64,000 nucleotides of DNA from RGIG4079 sp045637505 (GCA_045637505.1 JAZTZO010000041.1:62001-126000); one strand, 5' to 3'. Shown: positions 48,901-57,418, counted from the first letter of the stretch. The notes: generated by a model from the letters alone, not told the origin. A program made the numbers and translations.

Positions 48901-50387
48901 GTGACCAAAACATTAAATTTACGGTTACCGAAGTGATAAAGGAAGAACGCAATGCATGGAGAGAAATTGCCGATCATACAACAAGGCTATTGCTATTGGT
49001 GCGCAGTGCAAGTGTGCGTTATCGTAATACCCAATCAATGTCACTTCCGTTATTCTCGCCTGAAATAGGTAATGTATTTGGACAATCAAATAGCTATGGT
49101 CCTATGTCGCCGGGCCTTGATTTTGCATTTGGCTTTACCGATGAATCATATATTGATAGAGCTCTTGAGCGTGGATGGTTGCTTACTGACAACGGTCAAA
49201 CATCTCCTGCGGTGTGGTCAAAGACCGATGAACTTAATGTAGAATTAAATCTTGAACCTATTCGTGGGTTGAAGATTCAATTAACTGGTAATCGCACCGA
49301 TAATCGCACTAATCAAGTTCAGTTTATGTACGATGATATGCCTACATCTCGTGCTGGTAGCTTTACAATGACACATTGTGCTATTGCAACATCATTACGT
49401 AGTGCAGGCAATGCCGATAATGGATATTATAATGAATCGTTCAATACTTTCCTCGGAAATATTCCAGTAATTGCTCAACGATTTGAACAACAATATTACG
49501 GTAAGACTTATCCTTCTACTGGATTTATGCGTAATAATGTTCATGCGGGAAAACCATTTGACCCATCGGTAGGAACAGTGAGTCAAACAAGTAGTGATGT
49601 ACTTATCCCATCATTCATGGCAGCTTACACAGGAAAGAATGCGTCAACAATGTATCTTGACTTGTTCCCTTCATTTGCATATGTTTTGCCCAACTGGCGT
49701 GTTACATACGATGGATTGTTGAAGATTGGTAATTTGAAAGATATTTTCAAAACATTTAAACTCACTCATGCATATCAGTGTACATATACTGTGGGTTCAT
49801 TCTCTTCCTTCTTGAATTGGGTGAGCACCGATGGTGAATTTGGTTTTACATTAGATGAAATGACGGGAACTCCTATTCCTTCGTCACCTTATAATATTTC
49901 ATCGGTATCTATCACTGAAAAATTTGCGCCACTTATTGGATTAAATGTTACGATGAAAAATGACTTGCAGTTAAACGCTGAATATCGCGATGGTCGCACA
50001 TTGACACTTAACTCAAGTGCCGGACAAGTTGTAGAAGCAACCAATAAAGCTATTACAGTGGGGGCTGGATATAAGATTGTAGGATTTAATACAGTCTTGA
50101 AGATGAAGAAATCTACAGGTGTGAGCAATGACTTAACTCTTAATGCCGACTTTTCATTCCAAGAAAGTCAAGCGTTAATACGCAATATTGAGAACAATTA
50201 CACTCAAGCAACTAATGGTACGCGTTCAATATCGTTTAACTTTACTGCAAATTATGTGATGAGTAAACGATTGACTATTGGAGCGTATGTGGATCATCAA
50301 GTGAATACTCCGCTTGTATCATCATCTTCATATCCTACTTCTAATAGTAGCTACGGTATATCGCTCAACCTCTCATTGGCACGATAA
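42930..50387 (+). CDS. sprA: Type IX secretion outer-membrane translocon protein SprA (Sov)
   Basis: 2485 residues, in the range of SprA/Sov proteins. An N-terminal hydrophobic segment (about 14-32) acts as signal peptide. The mature protein starts with a proline-rich stretch and then shows family segments: FNIFDMNFALGPLEKIFGPG, LDSRRKTYFDFDQKIQANI, SVGDRMKFNMSYNTDATFDF, and GSSYVDDFESSQTGVDLRSP (about residues 842-861). The rest is beta-strand-rich to the end, as expected of the 36-strand barrel through which T9SS cargo crosses the outer membrane. It is cotranscribed with ruvA. Two giant proteins with T9SS sorting tails are encoded elsewhere in the window and are plausible cargo. Confidence 0.95.
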   Translation: MGKVEGKKRKKYGLLLGIVAMLFSTSLFYSAAQYYKSELKAPSPSQTVAPKEESTQKKQQKELPYPIKQAAPQTYEELLTPQETPIDLRQPKNIESHAEYDPLTRTYVIRTKVGDREIVTPFILSEKQYNDWQVRESMQDYYRQRNAEALEQSEKKPFNIFDMNFALGPLEKIFGPGGVQLKTQGSITINMGVKSNKTDNPSLSLDSRRKTYFDFDQKIQANITASVGDRMKFNMSYNTDATFDFDSKNIKLAYEGKEDDIVKNIEAGNVSMTTGSSLIKGSTALFGVKSKLQFGKFTATALVSQQNSESKTVNTKGGAQTTDFEVNADEYDQNRHYFLAHYFRDNYDKFASKLPYVSSGVNITRIEVWVTNKSGNYNQSRNLVAFMDLGENRRLANNNWVPNHTFDNPANASNNLLSTIKTEYPDARDINKVTQAFEPLAAYGFDGGKDYEKVESARLLSESEYTLNSTLGYISIKSALNADEVLAVAYEYTYNGQVYQVGEFSGDVTSTDNSLYLKMLKSTTVAPKLPMWDLMMKNVYSLGAYKIQKDKFKLNIKYLSDTTGTQINYLPVPGLNDQSLLQVMNLDRIDNNEQSNPDGFFDYIEGYTVLSATGRIIFPVVEPFGSHLESKINNPQLAEQYVYNELYDSTLVIARQFADKNKFILSGEYQASGGSQIRLNAMNVPRGSVVVTAGGVTLVENSDYTVDYSMGIVTITNQSIIDSGQSISVSLENQSMFSTQRKTLLGLDLQYQFNKDFNIGATLMHFSEKALTEKVGIGDEVINNTIWGANLSYNTEFMWLTNLLNKIPTVNATQPSKFSLTGEFAQLVPHQQKSGSNKGSSYVDDFESSQTGVDLRSPYSWFLASTPYEQGSNALFPEAQLANNVDYGKNRALLAWYYIDRMFTQRNSTLAPGYIKSDLEQLSNPYVREVTSREIFPGRELNYGESSIIQTLNLSFYPTERGPYNLDASNIDENGNLLFPEKRWGGIMRKIDNTNFEQSNIEYLQFWMMNPFLDEKNPNYDGGDLYINFGELSEDILRDGLKSYENGMPVDGNQQYMQPTVWGKVSSQNSLTYAFDNTTGARLAQDVGIDGLSNEEEFQHETYSKYLDQLRQKLSPTAVEQMQLDRFSPFNDPAGDNYHFFRGYDYDEERLSILERYKHYNGVEGNSLSPEDSSEPLYQSSRSVPDVEDINQDNTLNEYERYFQYKVSIRPEDLVVGKNYITDKQVSMVRTRDGKDQEVEWFQFKIPLNDYERVVGSISDFSTIRFARMFMTGFKQVTHLRFATLELVRGEWRTYDFNLNNRGDAPAEGQLDISVVNIEENAARQPVNYVLPPGVTRIVDPGQSQITQLNEQSMMMKVVGLQAGDGRGVYRNTQLDLRNYKKLQMWIHAEKLIDDVTNLRSGELSAFVRLGTDVKSNYYEYEIPLTLTPEGKYNTYSTSDQYAVWPASNFLDLNLQSLVDLKKERNMAKNQEGSGVGYGTLYTGRDPNNENNRMAVLGNPSLSDVRVILVGVRNNSSTTKDGIVWLNELKVTDFENGGGWAAKANATLGVSDVATVNVGAHIETAGFGGVDQSLNSRRMDDYEQYNVAVQADLGRFLPEKAKLKAPIYYSVAKEKTSPKYNPLDQDVLLNDALEATTTQHEKDSIEGFAIERNTIESFSISGLKFDVQSKNPMPWDPANFTLNFSFNKQTKMDPTTEYEYTNDYRGSFQYSYSPYVKGLKPFSWIKSKNKNIKFLKDWELNYLPNTISFLTSMSRYYYEQQTRSEVDVMFQLPVSVSKNFLWDRQLAITWNLTKQLSLTFNSNTAARIEEPIGAVNRKLFPDRYKEWKDSVWQNVLQMGTPWSYNQTFTGSYKLPFSKIPVLDFITGSVSYNAIYKWDRGAQIEDVYLGNTISNQASWNADGRLNFESLYKKVPYLKDVEKRFNSTRKVEKNRKPKKFERTYKLLQDTSLVIKHNLRSKKVKVTAKTTKNEPFTVKTRTIDANTVEVLTRGDQNIKFTVTEVIKEERNAWREIADHTTRLLLLVRSASVRYRNTQSMSLPLFSPEIGNVFGQSNSYGPMSPGLDFAFGFTDESYIDRALERGWLLTDNGQTSPAVWSKTDELNVELNLEPIRGLKIQLTGNRTDNRTNQVQFMYDDMPTSRAGSFTMTHCAIATSLRSAGNADNGYYNESFNTFLGNIPVIAQRFEQQYYGKTYPSTGFMRNNVHAGKPFDPSVGTVSQTSSDVLIPSFMAAYTGKNASTMYLDLFPSFAYVLPNWRVTYDGLLKIGNLKDIFKTFKLTHAYQCTYTVGSFSSFLNWVSTDGEFGFTLDEMTGTPIPSSPYNISSVSITEKFAPLIGLNVTMKNDLQLNAEYRDGRTLTLNSSAGQVVEATNKAITVGAGYKIVGFNTVLKMKKSTGVSNDLTLNADFSFQESQALIRNIENNYTQATNGTRSISFNFTANYVMSKRLTIGAYVDHQVNTPLVSSSSYPTSNSSYGISLNLSLAR

Positions 50388-50427
50388 AGATACTGCAAAA
50401 AAAAACTGCAAAAAATCCCCCTAGTGC

Positions 50428-50458
50428 TTGCATAACTATCTGTGTTTATTTATATTTG
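50428..50458 (+). promoter_or_regulatory. Promoter of the WD40 protein gene
   Basis: TTG (50428-50430), 20 bases, TATATTTG (50451-50458). It lies between sprA and the chosen start at 50489, making the gene a separate unit. Confidence 0.6.
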
Positions 50459-50488
50459 CGAAAATTTCCATACCTTAAATTTGTTGAT

Positions 50489-52741
50489 ATGAAAAGACAT
50501 TTTGTATTATTCATTGTATTCATTTTTAGTTGTGCATATCATTCAATTGCACAAAACAATTCTCGCAATATATCTGACAAATATATTAGTACTATTTCAG
50601 ATAATGCTCAATTTATTGCCGATGATGGCGACATACTCACAGCCTTAACAATATTAACTGAGCTAAACACAAACCCACAATACTCCGGCAATAAGCAAAT
50701 AGAAGCAGCAATGCGATATATTCTAAACAAATATAAGAAGCATGAATTTCTGCCAATTACCAAAATTTATGACACCAGTAATCGCACGATATTTCCATCT
50801 ATCGACAATGACGGCAATTTAATTTATTCTGCTACAAATTCCGAGATTCTCATATACGACATTAAACAGGGGTGTTATCTTTCACCCATTAATATAAGAG
50901 ATAACATCTTTGTGGAGTATGAATTATCGTTTGATGGAAACTATATATTGGCAAGTCAAGACAATGATTGTTTACTAATCAACCTTAACGACAAATCGAT
51001 ATTGACAAAGTTTGAGGCAAAAAAAATAGACGACTTGATAAAAGATCGTTATTCCCATCTTATATCTTATGCAACAATAAGCAATGACAATAAAATCGTA
51101 GCAACTCTTTCTGACCGATATTTATGCCTTTGGGATAGTTCAACAGGAAAAATAATTCATTTCATTGATACTCAAATCTCAAACTCTAATATATCGGCAA
51201 AGTTTAGTAACAACAACTCAAAACTTGTTATTTTTGGCAACAAAACAGCGTTATTAATCGACACCAATACAGGTGAAATCATCCAAACGATTAACACAGA
51301 GTACAAAATTAACACAGCTCTACTAAGTCTAGATGGGACTATTTTAATAATTTCATCAAACAATAAGATTATGACATATAAATGTAATACTGGTCAGATG
51401 ATAAATTGTTTTGATTTTGGATTTACAGCCATTGATGCTTATTGTATCGACGAGCACCTCACTGCCTTAATTGGTAATGACAATAACATTTACACCATTT
51501 CAAATATCTTGAATTACCCTTATATTTCTACAATCACAAGTAAAACACCTATTACTAATAATAGCATCAGCATAGAATCTTTCAGTAAAAATGGTAAATA
51601 CATTGTAAGCGACATATATACGCAAGACAATGATAAATATATGCAAGTGTGGGAATATCAAGACTCCACACCTCCTACATTTCAATACATAGACACCAAT
51701 TCAAAGCACTTCATTGATAAAATGGAATATAATAATGATGGCTCTATGATATTGGCATTTTTCAAACCCAAATTAAACTTTAATAATGCATATCCTTCCG
51801 ATCAATTTCACCAAATAATCAACCAATACAACCACGAGTGTAATGACATACACATTTACGACACAAAAACATTTGCACAAATATCATCCCTTACAGGGCA
51901 CTCCAACAAAATAACCTCTGCTACATTCTTTAATGACAACAACCAAATTGCAAGCGGTTCATTAGATAGCACGATACGCATATGGGATACAAAAACACAA
52001 AAATGCACACAAACAATAAAACCTCATATTGGTGAAATAATAGATTTGGCAGTCAATCCTAAAAATAACCAAATAACAGCAATCACAGCAGAGAAAAAGC
52101 TCTCAATTATTGGCGTAGGCGGCACTTTGTATGGTGTCATACCAACTGATTCAGCTACACAAATAGCATATTCTCCCAATGGGAAACGAATCTATACTTC
52201 AGAAAACAACAAAATTGCCATTAGAAATGCCCAAAATGGAAAATTTATAAAATACGCATTAAATGCTTTGACATTTTGGGATATCAATCTCAGTAAAAAT
52301 GGGCTATATGCCGTAACTACTAATAGACATAATACCTTGTTGCCCCACACCCCATATCAATACACCATCGAAATATGGGATCTTGACTCTGAGAAATTAG
52401 TTAACACAATTTGCCTCAATTCGAGCAATTATTGCCCATACATTGAAATAAGCGAAAAAGAAAAAACTTTAATTGTATCACACCACAAAGATGGTGGCGT
52501 TAGGGGTAAAAATATATTAGTGTATGACATTGCAAGTGGACAAATCCTCAACAAAACATGCATAAAAGATTTTTCGGTCAATGCCACTATGTCGCCCGAT
52601 GGAGAAACAATTGTTATTGGAGCCTCTAATTTTTGTATATGGGACTATTCATCACCACAAACAATACTCAATAAATGTCAAGAAATCATCGGAAATCATA
52701 AATTATCAGCGAAAGAACGAAAGAAATATAATCTGGATTAA
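50489..52741 (+). CDS. Secreted WD40-repeat protein
   Basis: 750 residues from MKRHFVLFIVFIFSC. The upstream in-frame ATG at 50456 overlaps the -7 promoter element and would also spoil the signal peptide. The signal ends near SIAQ; an alternative reading is a lipobox at FSC. A short helical stretch (about 20-85) precedes a set of WD40 propeller blades. Blade ends are visible as CLWDSSTGK, QVWEYQD, SGSLDSTIRIWD, IEIWDLDSEK and CIWDYS, with GHSNKITSATF before the clearest. Such propellers act as protein-binding platforms. The gene is richer in Asn, Ile and Lys and in ACA/ATA/AAC codons than its neighbours, which may reflect transfer. No enzymatic domain is seen. Confidence 0.8.
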   Translation: MKRHFVLFIVFIFSCAYHSIAQNNSRNISDKYISTISDNAQFIADDGDILTALTILTELNTNPQYSGNKQIEAAMRYILNKYKKHEFLPITKIYDTSNRTIFPSIDNDGNLIYSATNSEILIYDIKQGCYLSPINIRDNIFVEYELSFDGNYILASQDNDCLLINLNDKSILTKFEAKKIDDLIKDRYSHLISYATISNDNKIVATLSDRYLCLWDSSTGKIIHFIDTQISNSNISAKFSNNNSKLVIFGNKTALLIDTNTGEIIQTINTEYKINTALLSLDGTILIISSNNKIMTYKCNTGQMINCFDFGFTAIDAYCIDEHLTALIGNDNNIYTISNILNYPYISTITSKTPITNNSISIESFSKNGKYIVSDIYTQDNDKYMQVWEYQDSTPPTFQYIDTNSKHFIDKMEYNNDGSMILAFFKPKLNFNNAYPSDQFHQIINQYNHECNDIHIYDTKTFAQISSLTGHSNKITSATFFNDNNQIASGSLDSTIRIWDTKTQKCTQTIKPHIGEIIDLAVNPKNNQITAITAEKKLSIIGVGGTLYGVIPTDSATQIAYSPNGKRIYTSENNKIAIRNAQNGKFIKYALNALTFWDINLSKNGLYAVTTNRHNTLLPHTPYQYTIEIWDLDSEKLVNTICLNSSNYCPYIEISEKEKTLIVSHHKDGGVRGKNILVYDIASGQILNKTCIKDFSVNATMSPDGETIVIGASNFCIWDYSSPQTILNKCQEIIGNHKLSAKERKKYNLD

Positions 52742-52752
52742 TGAAAAATAGA

Positions 52753-52779
52753 ATGGCTACCAATTGGTAGCCATTTTTA
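52753..52779. terminator. Bidirectional terminator between the WD40 gene and fabI
   Basis: Stem atggctacc/ggtagccat with loop AATT and a T run on the plus side; also A-rich upstream, so usable by fabI. Confidence 0.85.
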
Positions 52780-52801
52780 CGTTATCTATCTTGTGGAGAT
52801 A

Positions 52802-53662
52802 CTATCCTCCATATTGAATTTTGCCATTTTCGTCCATATAATCTTCTAATCCTCGTTCATAGGCTGTCATAGCACGAAGGCTCATGCCCATGCTTGAGAA
52901 ACCTCCATCGTGGAATAGATTTTGCATAGTAACCTTTTTAGTGAGGTCAGAGAACATAACAATACAATAGTCGGCACACTCATCGCCCGATGCATTTCCT
53001 AGTGGGGACATGCGATTGGCAAAGTCGTAAAGTTTGTCCATGTCTTTTATGCCCGCTCCAGCAGTGGTCATTGTAGGTGATTGAGAGATAGTATTTACAC
53101 GCACATTGCTTTCTCGACCATAAATGTAGCCAAAACTACGTGCAATTGACTCTAATAAAGATTTAGCATCGGCCATATCGTTGTACCCAAAGAATGTGCG
53201 TTGTGCTGCTACATAACTTAATGCCAAAATGCTACCATACTCATTGATGGCGTCAAGTTTTTTTGCTGCTTGAATCATTTTGTGGAATGAAATTGCCGAA
53301 ATATCGAGAGTTTTGCCAAGCATATCGTAGTCAAGGTCGTCATATGGACGTTTCTTGCGAACATTGGGTGACATGCCTATTGAATGTAATACAAAGTCAA
53401 CTTTTCCTCCGAGTACCTCCATGGATCTTTTAAATACCATTTCAAGGTCTTCAACGCTTGTTGCGTCGGCTGGAATTATTTCGGCATTTAATTCTTCACC
53501 CAATTGATTAATTTGTCCCATTCTAATTGCCATTGGGGTGTTGCTTAATGTAATAGTTGCACCTTCTTCTACAGCTCTAACTGCAACTTTCCATGCAATA
53601 CTTTTCTCGTCTAAAGCACCAAAGATGATGCCTCGTTTTCCTTTTAATAAATTATAACTCAT
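52802..53662 (-). CDS. fabI: Enoyl-[acyl-carrier-protein] reductase FabI
   Basis: 286 residues from MSYNLLKGKRGIIFGAL. The longer frame from 53716 is rejected because its first 18 codons run through the promoter. It belongs to the short-chain dehydrogenase superfamily with the FabI variant cofactor loop (IIFGALDEKSIAWKVA) and the Tyr-X6-Lys active site (Tyr160, Lys167 in GYNDMADAK), with a second conserved Tyr at 150. It catalyses the last reductive step of each fatty-acid elongation cycle with NAD(P)H in the cytoplasm. It is a single-gene unit. Confidence 0.95.
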   Translation of the reverse strand: MSYNLLKGKRGIIFGALDEKSIAWKVAVRAVEEGATITLSNTPMAIRMGQINQLGEELNAEIIPADATSVEDLEMVFKRSMEVLGGKVDFVLHSIGMSPNVRKKRPYDDLDYDMLGKTLDISAISFHKMIQAAKKLDAINEYGSILALSYVAAQRTFFGYNDMADAKSLLESIARSFGYIYGRESNVRVNTISQSPTMTTAGAGIKDMDKLYDFANRMSPLGNASGDECADYCIVMFSDLTKKVTMQNLFHDGGFSSMGMSLRAMTAYERGLEDYMDENGKIQYGG

Positions 53663-53687
53663 AACTATTAAGTTTTGATTTCGATTG

Positions 53688-53716
53688 CAAAGATACGAAA
53701 TATTTTTGGTAAACAA
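53688..53716 (-). promoter_or_regulatory. Promoter of fabI
   Basis: On the minus strand, TTG (53714-53716), 18 bases, TATCTTTG (53688-53695). The start codon lies 26 bases further. Confidence 0.5.
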
Positions 53717-53814
53717 CTATTAATTTGTTCTCTTTGCGATAAAAAGTGTCCTAAAAGTTGGATTGGATGGGGTAATAAGATTAATGTTGAATGAAACTTT
53801 ATTGGTTTATATGT

Positions 53815-53844
53815 TTTGAATAAGTGAAATATTTGTTATCTTCG
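53815..53844 (+). promoter_or_regulatory. Promoter of the GHL10-type hydrolase gene
   Basis: TTTG (53815-53818), 18 bases, TATCTTCG (53837-53844), one base off the -7 consensus. Confidence 0.45.
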
Positions 53845-53890
53845 CAGTATAAATAATAGAATCAAATTATTAACAATTATACATACTAAA

Positions 53891-55384
53891 ATGAAGAAAG
53901 TTTTATTAGCAATTTTATCAGTTGCATTTATTGCAGGAACAATGAATGCTGCTAATCCCAAATGGGAATTTCGTGGAGCTTGGATGCACACAATTAATCA
54001 AGGACAGTATGCCAAGCAAACAACTGAAGAAAACAAGGCATATTTGCGTAATCAACTTGATATTCTACAAAAAGCAGGTTGTAATGCAGTAATTTGGCAA
54101 GTGCGTCCATCGGCCGATGCTCTTTATTTTTCAAACTATGAGCCATGGAGCCGTTTCCTTTCGGGTAAAGCAGGTGTGGCACCTATCCCAATGTGGGATC
54201 CTTTGCAATTTATGATTGATGAGTGTCATGCTCGTGGTATGGAACTTCATGCATGGTTAAACCCTTATCGTGTGACAACTTCAGAACGCGAAGAACTTCC
54301 ATTTAATCACATTTTCTATCAACATCCCGAAAGATTTGTAAGATATGGTTCTCAACTATATTTTGATCCAGGTTGGCCCGAAAATATTGATTTTATCTCT
54401 AAAGTAGTAAATGATATTGTTTCTCGCTACGATGTAGATGCAATTCACATGGACGACTATTTCTATCCATATCCTATTACAGGAGTTGATTTCCCCGATG
54501 ATAATTCATATGCAGCCTATGGTAAAGGAATGGACCGTGGTGATTGGCGTCGTCAAAATTGTGATAAACTCATCGAAACTCTTCACAATACAATTGTTGC
54601 AGCTAAACCTTGGGTGCGTTTAGGTATTAGCCCATTTGGTATTTGGCGTAATAAGAAGTCGGATCCTCGTGGAAGTGATACAAATGGTCTTCAAAATTAC
54701 GATGCGCTTTTTGCTGATGTTCTATTGTGGACTGAAAAAGGTTGGGTTGATTATATGATGCCTCAATTATATTGGGAGCGTGAACACAAACTTGCTTCAC
54801 ATGATATCTTAAATAAATGGTGGGCCGAAAACAATAATGGCCGTCACATGTATATAGGTCAATCGGTTAATCGTACAATGGATCGCACCGATCTTGAACC
54901 TTCAACCGAAGCAACACAATTACGTTCAAAAATTGAAATGTCGCGAGCATTCCCTGGGGGTATTCATGGTAATTGTTGGTGGCCTGGATATTCGGTGACA
55001 CGCAACTATAAAGGTGTTGCAGATTCGCTTGCTAATGACTTGCAATCAACAATTGCTCTTGTTCCAAGCTACACTTGGATAAGTGAAGTTAAGCCTGAAG
55101 CTGTTTCAGGATTGAAATGTAAAAACGATAAATTGTCATGGAATACACCTGCTGTTGAGGGTAAAACTACCGATGTAGTGAAATGGGTAGTATATCAACT
55201 TAAAACAAATGATGTAGCTGGTGTTGAAAATGCCGAGAATATTGTTGCTGTTGTAAACACAAATGAATGTGCATTACCCGATGATGTCGAAGGTGATTGC
55301 TATTATGTAGTTACTGCTTTAAATCGTGCAAACAATGAATCTCCAGCATGCAAACCTATAAAGGTGAAAGCTGCAAAGAAATAA
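53891..55384 (+). CDS. Secreted GHL10-family glycoside hydrolase (DigH/YngK-like)
   Basis: 497 residues with a clear signal peptide (about 1-20, ending MNAA). The TIM-barrel GHL10 (DUF187) domain spans about 25-340: EFRGAWMHTI, AGCNAVIWQVRPSADALYFS, HAWLNPYRV, DAIHMDDYFYPYP and WVDYMMPQLYWE. Characterised DigH of E. coli cleaves peptidoglycan glycan strands that lack stem peptides; other relatives are uncharacterised. The acidic pair in HMDD is a likely catalytic site (family inference). A small beta domain (about 400-497) follows. It is a single-gene unit with a terminator. Confidence 0.87.
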   Translation: MKKVLLAILSVAFIAGTMNAANPKWEFRGAWMHTINQGQYAKQTTEENKAYLRNQLDILQKAGCNAVIWQVRPSADALYFSNYEPWSRFLSGKAGVAPIPMWDPLQFMIDECHARGMELHAWLNPYRVTTSEREELPFNHIFYQHPERFVRYGSQLYFDPGWPENIDFISKVVNDIVSRYDVDAIHMDDYFYPYPITGVDFPDDNSYAAYGKGMDRGDWRRQNCDKLIETLHNTIVAAKPWVRLGISPFGIWRNKKSDPRGSDTNGLQNYDALFADVLLWTEKGWVDYMMPQLYWEREHKLASHDILNKWWAENNNGRHMYIGQSVNRTMDRTDLEPSTEATQLRSKIEMSRAFPGGIHGNCWWPGYSVTRNYKGVADSLANDLQSTIALVPSYTWISEVKPEAVSGLKCKNDKLSWNTPAVEGKTTDVVKWVVYQLKTNDVAGVENAENIVAVVNTNECALPDDVEGDCYYVVTALNRANNESPACKPIKVKAAKK

Positions 55385-55402
55385 AAATATAATTTCGCAA
55401 AA

Positions 55403-55440
55403 AAATAATGGCGATGAGTTTTTACTCGTCGCCATTATTT
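55403..55440. terminator. Bidirectional terminator between convergent genes
   Basis: Stem aaataatggcga/tcgccattattt, continuing inward past bulges to gagt/actc around TTTT, with A/T tracts on both sides. Serves the GHL10 gene and the Uup-like gene. Confidence 0.85.
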
Positions 55441-55443
55441 TTA

Positions 55444-57303
55444 TTATTCTTTTTCAGAAAGTTCCAACCAACGCATTTCTTTTTCATCAAGAATCTCTTT
55501 TAGTTCATTATAACGAGCCGACTTTTCTAAAATATCGGGTATCTCTTGACCACTATTAAACAACTTGTCAAGTGATTCTTTTTCGGTAGTCAATTCCTCT
55601 ATATCAATGGCCAATTGCTCAAACTCTTTTCGCTCCTTGAATGTCATTTTGGCTTGACGTTCGGTTTTAGGTTTGTCATTAGTCTTTTCTTTGGGCTTGC
55701 TTGCTTCTTTATTTTCTTTGTCAAATTCATTTTTCCAATTGCGGTAATCGCTATAATTGCCTGGGAAGTCTTTAATAACGCCGTTCCCCTCAAAGACAAA
55801 TAGGTGGTCAATAATATTGTCGAGAAAATATCGGTCGTGAGATATGACTATTAAGCAACCTTTGAAATTGCATAGATATTCTTCAAGAATGCCGAGGGTA
55901 ACGATATCAAGGTCATTTGTAGGCTCATCGAGAATTAAAAAGTTAGGAGAACGCATTAACACCGCAGCAAGATGCAATCGGCATCGTTCACCGCCACTTA
56001 ATGTGTGAATATACTTTTGTTGGTCGGCAGGCGAAAATAGGAAATGGTTGAGAAATTGCATTGGCGAATAGTGTACATCTCCATTTACAACAACATCTTC
56101 GGCAATCTCGGTAATTGCATCAATTACTTTTTTATTTTCATTAAATTCTATGCCATCTTGACTATAATATCCAAAGCGAACAGTTTCGCCAACGTTCCAT
56201 TCGCCACAGTCGGCTGGAATTATACCTTGAAGCATTTTGATGAAAGTTGATTTGCCGGCTCCGTTATTTCCTATAATGCCAAGTTTTTCATATCGAGCAA
56301 ATGTATATGTGAAATCATCAAGAATCAATTTATCTCCAAATTTCTTTGATATACCTTCGGCTTCAAAAATTTTAGAGCCAATATACGACGAATTGACGTC
56401 AAGATTAACATTCCTTTCGGTTAGGTCAACTTGAGAACGTTTTTTAAGTTCATAAAATGAATCAATTCGATATTTAGCTTTTCCAGCGCGAGCTTGAGGT
56501 TGGCGGCTCATCCATTCTTGTTCACGGCGCAAAGTGTTTTTTACTTTAGCAAGTTCGGCAGTCATTGCCTCGATGCGTTCTTTGCGACGACGAAGATAGT
56601 AATCGTAATTACCATTGTAGGAGTATATTTGCTTATTATCAATTTCAATGATTTTGTTACACACTCGGTCAAGGAAATATCGGTCGTGGGTAACCATTAA
56701 AAGAGTTATTCGTGAGCGAGTGAGATAATTTTCCAGCCATTCAATTATTTCAATATCAAGGTGGTTTGTTGGCTCGTCAAGTATAATTAAGTCGGGGTTC
56801 TCAAGAATAAGACGAGCTAAAGCTACGCGTTTGCGTTGACCTCCACTCAATGTGCTTATTTTAGCTGTTAAATCGGTTATTTTTAATTGAGTGAGAAGTT
56901 GTTTTAACTTGTCTTCATAGTCCCAGGCATTGGCATTATCCATGAGAGATATTGCACTGTTTATTTCATCAGCATCCCCATTGGTCAATGCATATTCATA
57001 TTGGGCAATTATTTTGGCCGTTTGCGAGTTGTCTAAAAGACAACTATCTAGAACTGTTGCATCAGATGAGAACTCGGGCATTTGGTCAAGTATCCCAACA
57101 CGAAGATCGCTACGGAATGTAATTTTGCCCTCATCGGCAGTTTCTTTGCCTGAAATTATTTTCAATAATGTGCTTTTGCCGGTTCCATTCTTTGCAATGA
57201 TACCTATTTTATCACCTTCGTTTACGCCAAAGGTTATTGATTCAAACAAAATGCGGTCGCCATAACTTTTTGTGAGGTCTTCTATTTGTAAGAAACTTGC
57301 CAT
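55444..57303 (-). CDS. ABC-F family ATPase, Uup-like
   Basis: 619 residues with two ATP-binding cassettes and no membrane helix. Cassette 1 has AKNGTGKST, LSGGQRKRVALA and ILDEPTNHLDIE. Cassette 2 has GNNGAGKST, LSGGERCRLHLA and LDEPTNDLDIV. A linker with RREQEWMSRQPQARAGKAKYR joins them; this arginine-rich segment is typical of Uup. A charged C-terminal coiled coil (about 540-619) matches the Uup DNA/ribosome-binding tail. Uup proteins act on ribosomes and affect transposon excision in E. coli. It is one of two ABC-F proteins in this window and only distantly like the YbiT-type at 11963. Confidence 0.9.
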   Translation of the reverse strand: MASFLQIEDLTKSYGDRILFESITFGVNEGDKIGIIAKNGTGKSTLLKIISGKETADEGKITFRSDLRVGILDQMPEFSSDATVLDSCLLDNSQTAKIIAQYEYALTNGDADEINSAISLMDNANAWDYEDKLKQLLTQLKITDLTAKISTLSGGQRKRVALARLILENPDLIILDEPTNHLDIEIIEWLENYLTRSRITLLMVTHDRYFLDRVCNKIIEIDNKQIYSYNGNYDYYLRRRKERIEAMTAELAKVKNTLRREQEWMSRQPQARAGKAKYRIDSFYELKKRSQVDLTERNVNLDVNSSYIGSKIFEAEGISKKFGDKLILDDFTYTFARYEKLGIIGNNGAGKSTFIKMLQGIIPADCGEWNVGETVRFGYYSQDGIEFNENKKVIDAITEIAEDVVVNGDVHYSPMQFLNHFLFSPADQQKYIHTLSGGERCRLHLAAVLMRSPNFLILDEPTNDLDIVTLGILEEYLCNFKGCLIVISHDRYFLDNIIDHLFVFEGNGVIKDFPGNYSDYRNWKNEFDKENKEASKPKEKTNDKPKTERQAKMTFKERKEFEQLAIDIEELTTEKESLDKLFNSGQEIPDILEKSARYNELKEILDEKEMRWLELSEKE

Positions 57304-57322
57304 AATATCTTAAATGTTTATG

Positions 57323-57330
57323 CAAAGGTA
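57323..57330 (-). promoter_or_regulatory. -7 promoter element of the Uup-like gene
   Basis: TACCTTTG on the minus strand, 20 bases before the start codon. Confidence 0.45.
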
Positions 57331-57355
57331 AGAATTTTGAACAATTTAGAGAAAG

Positions 57356-57388
57356 AAATAGACAATCAATGAAATTGATTGTCTATTT
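57356..57388 (-). terminator. Terminator of the glycogen synthase/DUF4270 operon
   Basis: A perfect 15-bp inverted repeat (57356-57370 with 57374-57388) with loop GAA. The following minus-strand sequence is pyrimidine-rich rather than a pure T run. Confidence 0.7.
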
Positions 57389-57418
57389 AAAACAGGTATT
57401 TAATAATTATAATAGCTA

